Shown: piece by piece, positions 49,311 to 62,100 of the stretch
How the letters are laid out: the number at the start of each line of letters is the position of its first letter
How positions within the stretch are numbered: the first letter of the stretch is position 1
Source: Timema cristinae
Lineage: Eukaryota; Arthropoda; Insecta; Phasmatodea; Timematidae
Assembly (NCBI GenBank): GCA_039000515.1
Contig: JBCFYV010011164.1
Coordinates: forward strand, 44,385,159-44,449,158
Length of the DNA stretch: 64,000 nucleotides
Reading direction: 5' to 3'
Program-made: the position numbers and the translations under genes
The notes under the pieces: generated by a model
What the model was told of the DNA's origin: nothing
The model's database searches: none
The model's input: only the letters and a program-made list of their open reading frames with translations

Positions 49311-50734
49311 AATGAGTATGGTCTGTGATGTAAAAAAATAAATATCATACCAAAGATGATTCTTTATATAAAGGAGAGTAATAAAGAACATAAAGAGGAA
49401 AAGTGATTTGGAAATCAAGGCTCCGAGATGATGGGACAAAGTGGGTTCATTAGAATAACTCCAGGTGGGTATCAAGACCTTAAAAATAAATTTGCAAGGG
49501 TTTTTACATTTGTAACTGAGAGGGTTATTTTAATTAATATTGTCTGGTTTTCTAAATAGTTCAAACAAATATATTGTATTTACTAACCATAAGGATTAAT
49601 AAATGGACATAAATATTCAATTTTTTAAGAAAAAGTTCAAAAGATAAAAGGAGCTAAAACGAGCACACGTGTCATTAAATAATTAATTTGATTTCTATTT
49701 TATAGGTGAATATCTAAAAATTCAATATTTTTATGTACAATTGTGTAGCATTTGTGTTTTTTCCCATACTGAAAGCATTGGGCAGTTTTACAGGGGAACT
49801 CACATTTCTAATTCAAGTGGCCGAAGAAAACTGAATTCTAATATTGTGTATTTTTCTCATCTAATAACAATAGCTAGGGTGGATGATTGGTTTGTATTTT
49901 AAATTTTTTCCCCGTGGGATGTAAAGTTGTTAATGACCAACCAGATTTATAATTAATAGTGAATCACATAAAATTCGTTCCTTTAAGTTAAAGCTACAGT
50001 TGACACATTTATTAAAAAAATTGGTTGTACACAGCATTTAATAAAGCTATGATTTGTTTTTACTTTCAGGGCTACCAATATTTTTTAAATAAGAAAATTC
50101 TTTATTTTTTCCAGGTTTTATAAAGAGAACTCTCATTTTATCGGAAACTTAATGAGAGTATATATAAATGAAGCCTTATTCTTTATAAAATTGATTAGTG
50201 AGGTAATTAAATTGGTTTTTAGAACAGAGTGATTTGATTTTGATGTAGAAATATATGCAGTCACTCACAATCACTATTTTTCAGGAAGAAAAGCGGTATA
50301 GAAGGGAAAGGGTGTGGAAGGAGAAAAATACGAGTTACTAAGTTAGCTCTTTTTACAATACAAAAGCTCACTATATAAATATTTCAATTAAATGTTACTA
50401 ACATTCCAGTATTTTTAAGTTGTTCCCGAATTTCTCTCCTTTCCTGGCTCTCCAGGAGTATGTAAGTAATAACTTCCTTCGTACTATTATAAATTTCTTG
50501 TATACTTTAGTTTATCCATCCAGCACGACATCTTACTACTGCCTTTTCAGGTTATACGCTTATTTCCTGTTGAAACAGTTGATAGATTTCATATTCGCGT
50601 AATCCAAGATTTTATAAAGACATATTTCCTGGCCTAAACTTCAAATTTAAAATCCCGATCTATTATTTGTAAACTATTTTGAATTAAGCCAATATATGTT
50701 TTAAGATGACATTCTGATGGAGCGATTATATAAA

Positions 50735-50840
50735 GATAGAAAAATGACACACAAACGGGGATTTGAGCCCTGGTCATTCAGTTCTACTCGCCAACTGTTG
50801 TACCTATTGAATTATCAGGGATCTCTTTGTCACTTCCATC
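50735..50840 (-). mobile_element. tRNA-like fragment related to the foldback ends
   Basis: On minus: gataattcaataggtacaac, then ggctcaaatccccg, then gtgtcattttt, as at the ends of 27426-27905. Confidence 0.45.
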
Positions 50841-50978
50841 CCCTACATAAACCTCCAAGCTTACTAGTATAGATAAATACCAACAATAATTATTGTTACA
50901 AGGTAACTCTTATTCAATGAATAATCGTATATTTTCTTTGTGTAATTTATTTTGATTGCTTTAGCATTTAAATAATAT

Positions 50979-51252
50979 ATTTTATTATTATTATTATTAT
51001 TATTTAGCACCGCGTCTTACTACCCGTGCGGGTTATACGCTTTAAGTACTAATTACGCTAATGGAATGGGAATTGGGAAGGTTGAATTAGAGGAAGTGAA
51101 CCCGTATTTGCATAGAGAGAGAGAGTGGAAAACAATTTAGGAAAAACAACTCCCAGTTCACCCGACCAAGATTCGAACCTCGATCTCCCCGTCCTCAGCG
51201 GTCGAGCTCAACACGACTGGCGCGTTAGCCAACTACGCCACCGAGGCGGGTG
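50979..51252 (-). mobile_element. SINE-A with TSD, intronic
   Basis: Full-length copy. The duplication taaataatat is at 50969-50978 and 51253-51262. It sits antisense in general terms but in the same orientation as the host gene. Confidence 0.88.
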
Positions 51253-51599
51253 TAAATAATATTACCAATGTATAGTAATTGTTGCTTTTAATCGTGTGTC
51301 GGGAGTAATATCCAAGCAATGGCAATTTTTTTTAAATATTTGTGTTATTAATATTTATCCAATAAAATGTTGTTTTAAAATAAATCACCATTTAACTATT
51401 ATTTCATGTTTTTAATGTAATAATGTATAGATACAAATACAATTGTATTTATTATTATTCAATTAATTTTGTAATTTAATGTGTATTCTCAGTTCTGGCA
51501 TGGTACAGTTTCTACTTTCCGGGAGACTTTTGTTTATCACTTTAATATTATTATTGTCCCTATTGTATTGTGTAGAGCTACTTGTCTGCTATATTCTCA

Positions 51600-51780
51600 T
51601 TTAAATGCATTAATAGGGTAAGGAATAGTAAAGTAAATTTTAGAAAAATGTAACCACATTTTAGTGAAGAGAGAGTGGAAAACCTTATAAAACACTTTGT
51701 GGGCATACACTCAGCCGGTATTTGAAGCCCAACCTCCCCATCACTGTCAAACCAGACTATACCCCTATTTTATTACGAAT
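51600..51780 (-). mobile_element. Degenerate SINE-B fragment, intronic
   Basis: Body aagagagagtggaaaacctt and box B-like ggtatttgaagccc. No tail. Confidence 0.5.
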
Positions 51781-52383
51781 TGACATATTATGGAGGAGAA
51801 TGAAAACTTCAAACTTGTTTATGCTATGGCCAGGATGAATGTCAATGAAAGTCCAAGCCAGTTGACAAACGCAATGCCTTCTATTTGGGACAATCTTAGG
51901 TTATTACCCCTAACAGCCCTAGTCAAGGCTGTGTACAAGTTTTGGACTCTGACCCCTTTCAATACGAAGGTGATTGCTACCTGAGATAAAGGTTGCAGAG
52001 GATTAAAGCTTTGTTTGCCAACTCAGGCCCACTCTTTGGAAGGGTGAGGGGTAGAGGTGGGCTCTAAAGTGCTGAGAGCTCTGGCAACACTGTAGATTTG
52101 ACTGAGCCACCGAGACATAGTAAAACTCAATTGATGTCTTCTGCTACCGTTAATTGGGGGCTGGCGCTGACGCGACTCTTCACTCCCAACGACCATTGAC
52201 CGGACCCTTAAAATTTGCCTGACTAGGGGCTGGAAAATCCATATCAAAATCACGGTAATTCCCTTACAAGAACAGCCCACCAGGTTTTGAGCCGAATATT
52301 TTGGGTCAGAGTGTAGTATGCCGGTCGAACACGCTGGCATCGAGCTAACTCAGACAGCCTTGGATAGTTTTAATGTAAAAAAA

Positions 52384-52620
52384 AAAGCCCGGCTACACGG
52401 ACAAAGGCATCAGTCTCACCTTCATTAGTCTTCCGCTGATGAGAAGTGGGTTGGTGTTTGAATACCAGCACGGTCTGTTGAAAGAGTTTTTTCCTAAATG
52501 GTTTCATACTTACTCCACGCAAATACCAGTACATTTTCTCTACACTCGACCTTCATTATCCCTAGCTATCAATGTAGTTAAAATGAATGGTTTGTAAGAC
52601 GTGATATATGTTTCGCATCG
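52384..52620 (+). mobile_element. Degenerate SINE-B
   Basis: Head-like ggctacacggacaaaggcat, body ttttttcctaaatggtttca, tail gtttgtaagacgtgat. Confidence 0.6.
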
Positions 52621-52644
52621 GGGCTACATCAACCAAACCCTGGT

Positions 52645-52765
52645 GACCGTTGGGATAATTCCTCTTTCGGTAAAAATACCCAAGGTATCAGCCGGGAACT
52701 AAGCCTGGGACCTTTATGTTTGTAGCCAGGTGCACACACCACTACACCACGGGGCCGGTTGTAAG
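52645..52765 (-). mobile_element. tRNA-like SINE head fragment
   Basis: On minus: ccccgtggtgtagtggtgtg then cccaggcttagttcccggc. Confidence 0.5.
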
Positions 52766-52830
52766 ACGCGGTGTAGAGAAAGAAAATATCTGGGATATTT
52801 TAAACAACTGATATTGTTTGGCGTTCTCAC

Positions 52831-53030
52831 CTGCGCGGCGAGTCTCTGTCGCCAGTTGGCCTCGGGGCTTCCCTGCCACTCAACCTCTGTGTCACCTCAA
52901 CACTTGACGTGCTCTTCGTCGTCTTCGTGGTGGTGGTGGTCGTCGTCGTGGACTCTGACATGGTCCGTCGGACAATTCGGATCTGAGCGCGGATCGCACT
53001 ACGCTCGTCGTAAAGGACTGCCCTCTCCAG
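52831..53030 (-). CDS. Smoothelin-domain exon
   Basis: A 200-base minus-strand exon lies between acceptor CTCGTTTTCAG and donor AG|GTGAGA. It has 66 codons plus two bases (phase 0 in, 2 out) and no stop. It begins LERAVLYDERSAIRAQIR and continues VRRTM, matching the ERRxIRxxIRxLRR pattern of the smoothelin domain (from memory of vertebrate smoothelin). Joined to the preceding exon it gives DLELLEMM-LERAVLYDE, a continuous amphipathic helix spanning the splice. After the helix come a threonine run (eight Thr, then KTTKS) and SSVEVTQRLSGREAPRP. The domain belongs to actin-associated proteins that usually carry a C-terminal calponin-homology domain, which I did not find here. It is more GC-rich than the surrounding intron. 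Confidence 0.88.
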
Positions 53031-54650
53031 CTGAAAACGAGATACATGAGTAGGTTAGGCTGTCTATTGACACAATACTATACACTGCTACAGTTGTATT
53101 CAGCCTTGGGCATGTAAATACATCTAAAGGGCTACGTATTATTAAAACAATATTTTTTTCACATACACATTTCTCACTTAAAATTTATTATTAATTCATT
53201 ATTTTGGATGTAATTTATTTTAGATGTGGATTATAGAATATGTATAACTTTGTTTTCGCTAATATGTAGGCCTACTAATAATTTTGGGGGTGCAAAGATG
53301 AAGGGAAATTATATCTGGGGGCAGTGTCACCACACCCAGACATTTTCTTTGGGGGGGGGGGGGGTGGTTAGGGGGCACAGCTCCATAACCATTGGAGTAA
53401 AAGACAATTTATGACTATTAAATGCCTTTCTTTGTGTGGTAACTAAGGGCAGTGGTTTGGATAATTTAAGTTACCTAAGCTTAAATTCAATGTATCAAAG
53501 CTATTTTCTCAGTACTTTAACCAATTTGTAACTTTTGGGGAACTTTTAACGTGTGTAATGATTGACTTACCATAATATTTTCCCTACAAACCAGGACACT
53601 TTTAGTGTTTTACTTGAATAAAAGAATCAGTGGAACCTTATTTGTGTAGGGGGGAGAGGGAGTTAAAAAATAAATAAAGGGGAGTCAAAGGATCCTTGCC
53701 AGGAAAATGTTGCAAGAAAAATTAATCCACCTAGAAGCTATTAGGAGGGATCTTTCATTTAACATTTTTAAAAATTTAGATTATTCTATAAATTTTTAGA
53801 GAAGTCCGTCTCAGAATTTTTTTAAATTTGCTTCTTCTAGAAGCTATTTAAAATAGTCTTCCCCAGATATTTTTAATGGATGATTTAAAAGATATTTGAA
53901 ATTGTCTTTTCCTGAAGATGATTTTTTGAAATTACATGCCCCTAAAATTCATTTGGTATGGTTTAATCAAGCAACATTTTTGAAAATTAATTTCCCTAAT
54001 CGCTCCTTGCTCTTAGGTGCACCAATGTCCCTACGTTAACAAAGAGGGTTGAATACCATTGCGAGTATAGAGGGCCTCTATAACCCCAGGAAACGCGCTC
54101 GACTTAACCTCATCATATTATTGACCTTGACGCGACTTTTTTTATTTATTTTCAACGTATTTTTGCAGTGTTTTAAGGTCATGTTAGTCTTTTAAGTAAC
54201 AATAGACACCTTGAAGGGTTAACTGGAAATTATTGAAAGCCAGCCCCCATGATAGTCGCTGGGAAGAAGAAGAAAAAAAACGGGTTTAGTTCTCAGGTCC
54301 AAATTTCATCATTTTAAAGTATTTAAATGAATTACAGTGAAACGCAGCATATTTGTACAAAATGGGAATTTCAATGCGCTTTGTCTTTATTTTATTAAAC
54401 CTATCTTATTTTACTCGACCAAATTAGGGCAAGCAAAGAAGATAATACAATATATCCCCCGTGGTTCTAAATAACGTACGTCATGAGTACCTTTTATTAC
54501 GGAATAACGAACATTAAAATATCACTTACTAAAGTTGATTGAGTAGCCTAATTATTTCAAATACTGTTTTGATAATAACGATGCAAATTAATTGTAATAG
54601 CCTGATTATTTTTTAACACTTGAAAATGAAAAACACTTGCAATGTTAATA

Positions 54651-54864
54651 CAGTAGCCCCATGGCTTCTTTGGTGCTGACTGACAGCTCACAGTCAACAT
54701 TTAGGTATATACCTAAATTTTGACTGTCAGAAGTGACAGCTGCTAAACACATGTTTTTCCAGATCATATGGTTTGGCGTACGGATACATAATTTGGCCTG
54801 GTAACTTTTCAAAGCCATCATCTGTGAGCTGTCAGTCAGCACCAAATAAGTCATGAGGCTACTG
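54651..54864. mobile_element. TA-flanked MITE with about 45-base TIRs
   Basis: Ends CAGTAGCCCCATGGCTTCTT and, inverted, CAGTAGCCTCATGACTTATT; both continue into TGGTGCTGACTGACAGCTCA. TA is at both borders. The interior carries the catatggtttggcgtacgga motif shared with other sites. Confidence 0.8.
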
Positions 54865-55566
54865 TACATATAAGTTTATAAAAAAAAAAAATTTGCAACA
54901 ACAAAAATTCCCGGATATAAATGTTATTATATCTACATTCACGTAATCATATGTCAAGCTATGTGACCTACAGCCATTACTTTTGTTACGCTAATAAAAG
55001 AGTAAAACATTATTGTTGACAGCAATCAAACTTTATTGGTATTTTCTTAAAGTTTTTTTCATACCAGAATTTTATCATGGCTACTTGTAAAAAAAGACCG
55101 ATACAATTTTATATATTGGACAAAAAAATATGTATCACACTTTTTTGTATCTACAACAATACCTAGGTCTATTAAAAATGTTTTATTTATAAAATAGACG
55201 TGTTCTTAAGTTCTAAAAAAGAAAAGTTAAACCTTGTGGTTTCAACTTTTACTATTTTTGAAATAAAAATTAGACTTACATTCGTGTCCGACTATCAAGA
55301 AGGTAACTATTGTAGTGTAGTGTCGAAGCGAGAGGTACAGTACATTGTTTTGGTAATGCGTCACGTGACTTGTCCGCTCTGTGTTATTGTGTCACGAATA
55401 AACACGGATTCAGCTGACCTCAGCATTGTTTATAGACCTATTCAGCTCCAATTTTTCACCTGTTCTTTTATACGAAACAAGCACAATGAAACCACCACAT
55501 GCGTACACTGGCGAATCTTCATTCAGTTGAGATAGGTCAATACCACGGTATTAGAAAGAGTAAGAA

Positions 55567-56150
55567 TTTCACTCGTTTCAGTGACCGCATAGTCTAAAGC
55601 GCTACTCTTGCAATAGACAATACTGCCGATGACAGAGAGATTGTGACTCAATCTCGGTCGGGTGTAATTAGGGTGGTTTTTCCTTATGGTTTCCCACTCT
55701 CTCTCTCCTCTTTCTCTCTCTAGATAAATGTAGGTACACTTCCTCTTATTATTATTATTATTATTAGTAGTAGTAGTAGTACCACGTCTTACTACCCGTT
55801 CGGGTTATACGCACTTACGCTAATGTGTAAATGGTAAGGTGATTTTGAGATGAAATGGAGGACCTACAGTTTAACGTGAAATCCGAACCACGGTAGAGTT
55901 CTGGCATTCCCCACATTCACAAGATGTCTTGTCAGAGGTGAAGGAAGGGTTTGGTAACCAGATAAATCTGTGCCGGGACCGAGGATTGAACCCGGACCCT
56001 CAGCACAGAAGTCTGGCACCTTACCCCTAGATCACCAGGTCACTCACTTCCTCTAAAATTAAACCTTTTCATCCCTAAATCAATAGCGTACTTATGTTAT
56101 TACATAAGCATATAACCTGAATGAGTGGTAAGACGCGATGCTAAAACATA
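55567..56150 (+). mobile_element. SINE-B split by SINE-C
   Basis: Head tcgtttcagtgaccgcatag and body to 55747. It resumes at 56045 and ends gtaagacgcgatgctaaaa. Confidence 0.85.
55748..56044 (-). mobile_element. SINE-C nested in a SINE-B
   Basis: Full-length copy with tail accacgtcttactacccgtt. It is flanked by cacttcctct at about 55738-55747 and again at about 56045-56054. Confidence 0.88.
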
Positions 56151-56818
56151 CAAATAAGGATGTGTAGGATAGCTTAAAAGAAATGGACCCGCAATAGTGT
56201 GAATAGAGGAATGGGAAACTCCCATTGGATAATCACGTGCACAAAATCTCCCCTAGTGTGCAGGGCCGAGTGTTCTTGGGGTAATTTCTAACATATGATT
56301 TAACGTTTGGTTTTCTTATCCTCATTTCAAGTCAATGAAGATTCATTTTCTCTAGACTAAACTCCTTATTTCTGACCGCAGATTGGCTCTAATTCATTAA
56401 TAAATACATGTTCTCATTGGTACGTATCTTGAATGCTTTGTGGGACCTACCCCCTCATTTGATTTTTATGTGACAAGCCCTAGCAACTGGTGGTCACACG
56501 TTCCAAGGAGCTAAGCCTGCAAAATACTAGATAGCCGGTGACAGTGAGGCTGAGGTTCAAATCTTAACCGAGTACACGTATGATTTATTATTGTTTTTAT
56601 ATAACTTCACGCGAATGCGAGAACACTTTCTTTAAGCTACCCTCCAAGCTCCTATCATTAATACAATATATAGTTTATAAGCATGGTGTTGAGCTCACTA
56701 ATAATGTAAAAAATTATACATATTTGAAGGTGGAACTAAAAACTGTTGGCCTTTAATGCGTGTAATCCTAATGTTTTCACAGAGGACTATTTTTTATAGT
56801 ACTCATTGTAGCCTTAAC

Positions 56819-56838
56819 AACAACAACAACAACAACAA

Positions 56839-56882
<44 letters not shown>
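56819..56882. repeat. (AAC)n followed by (TTA)n
   Basis: acaacaacaac runs into about 13 TTA units. No SINE tail is attached. Confidence 0.9.
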
Positions 56883-56883
<1 letters not shown>

Positions 56884-56944
56884 TATATATAGTTTAGTCT
56901 GGATTAACTATGGTAGGAATACATTTTAAGAAAATACAATCATG

Positions 56945-57115
56945 TGTTTTTGCTGCCAACATTGATAACATTTTACTATATTATTAATCTTATTTTGTAT
57001 GTATTGATAATATCTATCAAACGCGGCAGCTGCAGATCATATGACTTGACGTATGAATACGTGAGAGTAGATCTAATAGCCTAACTTTTCTAAATATCAT
57101 ATAAGGTTCTACCTA
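56945..57115 (+). repeat. Dispersed gacttgacgtatg repeat, second long copy
   Basis: Best match to 36180-36345, including catatgacttgacgtatgaa. No terminal inverted repeats were resolved. Confidence 0.7.
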
Positions 57116-57839
57116 TGAACATCGGGGACTGCACAATGTGCATATTCACAACTAATACAAATTAATACCAAACATGCAGCAACTTTATTAAGTCAGATGT
57201 AAAATAAAAAATTAAGGTCAAAATACACATAAATTCTACCATAAACGGGCAAAAGTGATATATACATAGGCCTGTTTTAGCCAATACAAACTCGTATGTA
57301 TTAAAATACACGTTAGTAAGAAATTTGGACAAAATCTGTAAAAAAAAAATAATTAAAAAAGGATAAATAAACAATACTAGTTTTGATTATAATGTGACTT
57401 GATTGCATAGTAAATATTTCAAAGTTGCTATATAACTTTATATATAATTAATAGTGTCGGTAATTTTAAAATCAACGCAATGGATATTATGTTGGATTAC
57501 TACATTTTGATTATGGCCAATTATCCTAAAAAGCAGGTTTTTGGATGATGTATGAGACGTCTACAACTGAATATAATTTATTTATAGTGCCTATGCAATG
57601 TTTATAACATAACTGTTTCATCTTTAGATGCGCGTGATTTCATTTAAAAAATGATTAATAGATATTCACCCTGATTATAATTATATGTCATAGTTAAGAA
57701 GGGGGCATTGAATAAAGGATATACATAGTTTCCAAAATTTTATTCCCCCATTATAAGCCTGAACAAACGAATAAATAACTAATTTATTATTTTAGAAAAT
57801 ATTGTGAAATGGTTCACGGTAATAAATAACATAACTCAA

Positions 57840-58105
57840 GGGTGACCCGGTGGTCTAGGGGTAAGGTGTCAGACTTCTATGCTGGCGGCCGGGGTTCAAT
57901 CCTCGGTCCCGGCAAAGATTTATCTGATTACCAAACCCTTCCTTCACCTCTGACAAGACATCTTGTGAATGTGAGGAATGCCAGGCCTCCACCGTGGTTC
58001 GGATTCCACGTTAAACTGTAGGTCCTCCATTTCATCTGACAATCACCCTACCATTACACATTAGCGTAAGTGCGTATAACCCGAACGGGTAGTAAGACGC
58101 GGTGC

Positions 58106-58167
<62 letters not shown>

Positions 58168-58171
58168 TAAT
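57840..58171 (+). mobile_element. SINE-C with 15-base TSD, young
   Basis: Full-length. The duplication aataacataactcaa is at 57825-57839 and 58172-58186. The TAA tail is about 65 bases. Confidence 0.94.
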
Positions 58172-59141
58172 AATAACATAACTCAATAAAATCTAATTAA
58201 TTAGTAAATTACATCAAACCATTTTAATATACATCCTATGTTAACGAATTTATTAATGCTTATAATGGGGTTAGTAAGTTAAGGGCGCACCGGCCTTTCG
58301 TTTGGGCTTTCATAGAATGCCATTTTAATGGAAATTAAGATTGTACTCAGAAGTTTATTTTGGAGAGTATCCTGTCTGTGGTGACTCACAGTAAAGTCTT
58401 CCCAACAGGTTGTCAAAAGATTTAAAAAAATAAAACCAACTCTTGAGTGAACTTAAAGTTTTTAAAAACATAACTGGTGATGGAGGTGCTGGAAATATTT
58501 AATCCAATAAGCTGGTAGCCTAGGATTTGAGGAGGAATACAAAAAATACTTATTTAATAATACTTGATAGAAATAAGGGGTAAAGAGGATGAGACCCCCC
58601 CAGACCCCCTCAGACCCCCCAGTACGGCCCTGAAGTTGACATTTCGTGCCAGAATGGTTAACATTAGACTTGAGGGAAAGAAAATTCTTCATCATCTATT
58701 TAGCCACGCCATGCCAATATTACCTGAATACATTCTAAAAAAAAGTGTTCACATTTCGCTAAGTTTTTCAAAACCAATAAATGCGGTACTATTTTTTCCA
58801 GGGCTGTATTTGCTATACTCTCCCTTCTGTGTGAATTACCCAATATTCTTATTAGTTTTGCTTTGAGAATTGTGTTGTATATTAATATAATGTACTAATT
58901 GATCAAACATAAAACTTACAATAAACTATGATACTTATTAATTACTTTAAGAAAATTATTGTAACATAGATTTTTATTTGGTTTATTTATACACAAAAAA
59001 AAATCCCTTCTGATCACAATTTCAAGAGAAATTAATCAAGTTCAGAAAATTATTAAAGTTAAAAATGTTTCCCCTCAAAATGGATTAATAAAATATTTTT
59101 AGAAATAAACTGTGGTGACACAGATAATCTATGATATTTAC

Positions 59142-62100
59142 CATCATCTCTAGTAGCTCCAGGTCAAATATATCCTCTACAATGACCTCTTCACCATTTG
59201 GGGAGCAGGATTTGTCTTGGTGACGTCTCCTGACTGGCGTCTTTGCAGTGTACTCGTAGTCACATTAGTCTGACGGAGGGAAACACCAAACTTTCCACCA
59301 GGACGTATATCTACCGTCTTTAAAGGAAATTTCTGCTCAACCTTGGCCAAGTATTTGCTTGCCAAAGACTTGGCTTTTCCTTAGGAAGAGAATCCTTCTT
59401 AAACTAGATGCATTTTCTGGTCTATGGGCAGATTCCCGACGTGTGATCGAATCTTTCTTTGTAGGAGAAGAAGCTCTATGTGTAAAATCTCTTCTAGTTG
59501 ATGAAGGACTAGGCGACTTCTTTGAAGATGGAGAGTAATCTCGTCTAGGATAATCTCTTGCAGGACTTTGTTCTTTCTTTGATGAGGTCTCTCTTGTAGG
59601 GCTAGTACCTTTCCATGTTGGAGAATATTGTTTTGTTGCTATGTCCGTAGGCTGTTCTTTACTGTATCTTCGAATTGATGAAGTATCTTTATCTGCAGGG
59701 GATACGTCTCTACGAGTTTTTATAGGATAAAAGTGTCTGTCTTCAGGAAAATCATCCACTATTTTTGCACTACAAATATTTTCAGGCATTTTCGTAGGAA
59801 GGGAATCTCTTCCATGAGTAGTCTCATCGTCCGATTGAGAATCATCTATGGCATGTTTTCTAGAAGAGAACGTGTCTTGTAGGTAACCAATGGTTGGTTC
59901 TTTATCTGTGTCAGCATAAAAGTGACTATCTTCAGGAAATTCACCAGGTAATATTTCAAAAGAATCATCTACGGTCTTTCTCAGAATAAAATCGTTTCTT
60001 TTTGAAGAGTCTTCATCTGAAGATAAATCCTCATGGGCATGTTTTCGCGATGAAAAAGTATCTTGAAGATAACCTTTTTTGGGTTCCGAATTAAAATTGA
60101 CCGGGGAACTTTCTTTCCTGGATATGTAATCTTTTGAAATGGTCTTGTTTTCATCTTCTGGCACATCTTTTTACCAATAGATTTTCCTTTCATGGTAAAT
60201 GTGTCAAACCTACCAGCAGACTCCTGTTTTGTAGACTGTCTTACCTTTGTGTATGTGCCGTAGTTCTTATCTACAGTTTGTTCAGGATACTTTGGTTTAC
60301 CCCTGGAATAAGTATCTGTACATATTTTAGAGGGTTCTTCTATAGATCTATCTGGTGATGTTGGCTTTCGACGAGTCAAAGTGGCAGTAGATATCTTATT
60401 TACGGGAGAGATTTCCCTTTGTTTATTTGAAGATGTTGGTTGGCGTTTGTTAAACGGTTCTGTGGGGACATCCTTTGGGGTTGATATTTTACGGATAATG
60501 GTGTCCGTTGATATCTTTCGAGGGGGGATTCAGCTCTTGGCTTGAAGTTTGTAGTTCTTTCGGGAGATGATGGTTTTGCTTCCTTGGGAATTTTATTCTC
60601 GTGAGAGTAATCTTTATGTGAAGGCGTAGAAGGTCTTCTGTGTACAGGGTGTTCTGAAGATAACGTTTTTTCATTATAATGTTTATTAGATGACATTTTT
60701 TGGCCAGGAGCTACATCATGAGGGTTCGGTGACACAACCTTACAGGAAATGATGGTTTGCGTCTTGTGTAAGTATCTGAGGATATCTTTTACTAGGTAAA
60801 TCATCCCTTGATATTGTTTGCTCATTACTTACTTCAGGTGAAGTGTAGCTTGGTCGACGTGTTGTTCCTGATGGTTTTCGAGCAATTGGTGCAGTATCCT
60901 TAGGAAAGTGTTGGTATTCCATTTTTTTTAAAGCCGGAGAAATACTTCTATTGGATAACTTGGAAGTTGGTTGTGGCTTACAGCTTTTACTATCACTCGG
61001 ATGCTCTTGAGTAGATGAAGGACGTCTTGACTGTTTTATTTCATCTTGTGTGAATGATTCTGTATCATCAAACTCATCTTCATAATCACTTAGAGCAGTT
61101 GGACTGGATTTGTGTTTTGTTACTAAAGGCTTAATAGGAATATCTTCCCAGTGTGTTTTTCATCATTTCGATAATGACTAGTTCGTCTAGAATGGTCATA
61201 ATAATTCGACTCATCTTGTTTCTCTGTGAACTCACGTTCTTGATGGATAAAATTCTCATCTTTCACTGGAGAAGTCACTTTGCCTCCTCTTCTAGCTTCA
61301 AATATTGAAGGTCTATCTATAATATCAGGAATATTTCTACGTGGACTTTGTGGTGACTTCACGGGTGACTTTTGAGTTTGCGCGATATTCTCAAACATAA
61401 GTTTGGCTTTTCGAACAGAAGTTGGACTGTCCATAGGTTTTTTATTTTCTTCAACAGTTGAGGAGATTTATGAGGGGCTGTGGTTTTTTTAGCTTCTTCT
61501 AAGAAAAGAGATACTCTATTGGCAACACTAACAGATTTCAATGCTTCATCAGTATCAGATTCTTCATCAAGATCTGTGACCTTCTCTAATTGAAGGAATA
61601 TATTGTCATCTTCTTTGGGTGTGCCAACATATTGTACTGGCCTGTCAACAATCTTTTCTGGATGCCTTATTTCTATAGGTGTTTGGGAATGAGGAAATTC
61701 ACCAAAATGTTCCCCTTTGTTAAGTTTAACTGGCTGCTCCTTTTGGATAGGCCTAAGATCGGGTTCTTCTTCATCTGTATATTCTTCACTAAGAGGTACT
61801 GGGTGAAGTATTGGCTTCCGGAATACAGCAGGTGGTTTCTTTTTGGGTGAGTCATCATCATCATCTGGCTCACTCACTTTGTCAGCGTATCTAGGACCAG
61901 TACTATCTTCATCGTCAGTAGTCAAAAGTGGGCGGCGAGAATATTCGGGGGAAGATTCCCGAGAAGATTTTGGTAATTGAATTTGAATTGTTGTAAGAGA
62001 ATCAGAAGTTTTTTTGCCGTTGTAAGTGGTGGAGAGTAATCTGTCTTCTCTATTTTTAATGTGTGTTACTTTTGATGCATATGATTGTTCTTCAGTTTGC

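Larger units (their letters stand above)
46197..52830 (-). other. Intron of the smoothelin-like gene
   Basis: A 6.6 kb intron. It contains SINE-C at 48015-48309, SINE-B copies near 49120, 51600 and 52384, SINE-A at 50979-51252 and tRNA-like fragments at 50735-50840 and 52645-52755. 46230-47990 and 49320-50500 are AT-rich with nothing recognised. 51980-52380 is a more GC-balanced stretch of unknown origin, possibly an old repeat. Confidence 0.7.
53031..59141 (-). other. Intron of the smoothelin-like gene
   Basis: A 6.1 kb intron bounded by GTAAAT and TTTTCAG. It contains a TA-flanked inverted-repeat element (54651-54864), a SINE-C nested in a SINE-B (55567-56150), a young SINE-C (57825-58186), a copy of the gacttgacgtatg repeat (about 56940-57110) and TAA runs. 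I saw no further exon. The rest (53160-54600, 56150-56930, 57120-57820, 58190-59130) is AT-rich sequence without recognised features. Confidence 0.7.

Noticed and set aside
53540..53640. Minus-strand exon ending ATTATG|GTAAGT at about 53571
   Set aside because: A good donor, but the upstream frames meet stops within about 40 bases and no usable acceptor is present.
61590..61850. Plus-strand 86-codon frame inside the giant exon
   Set aside because: Antisense shadow of the minus-strand coding sequence.
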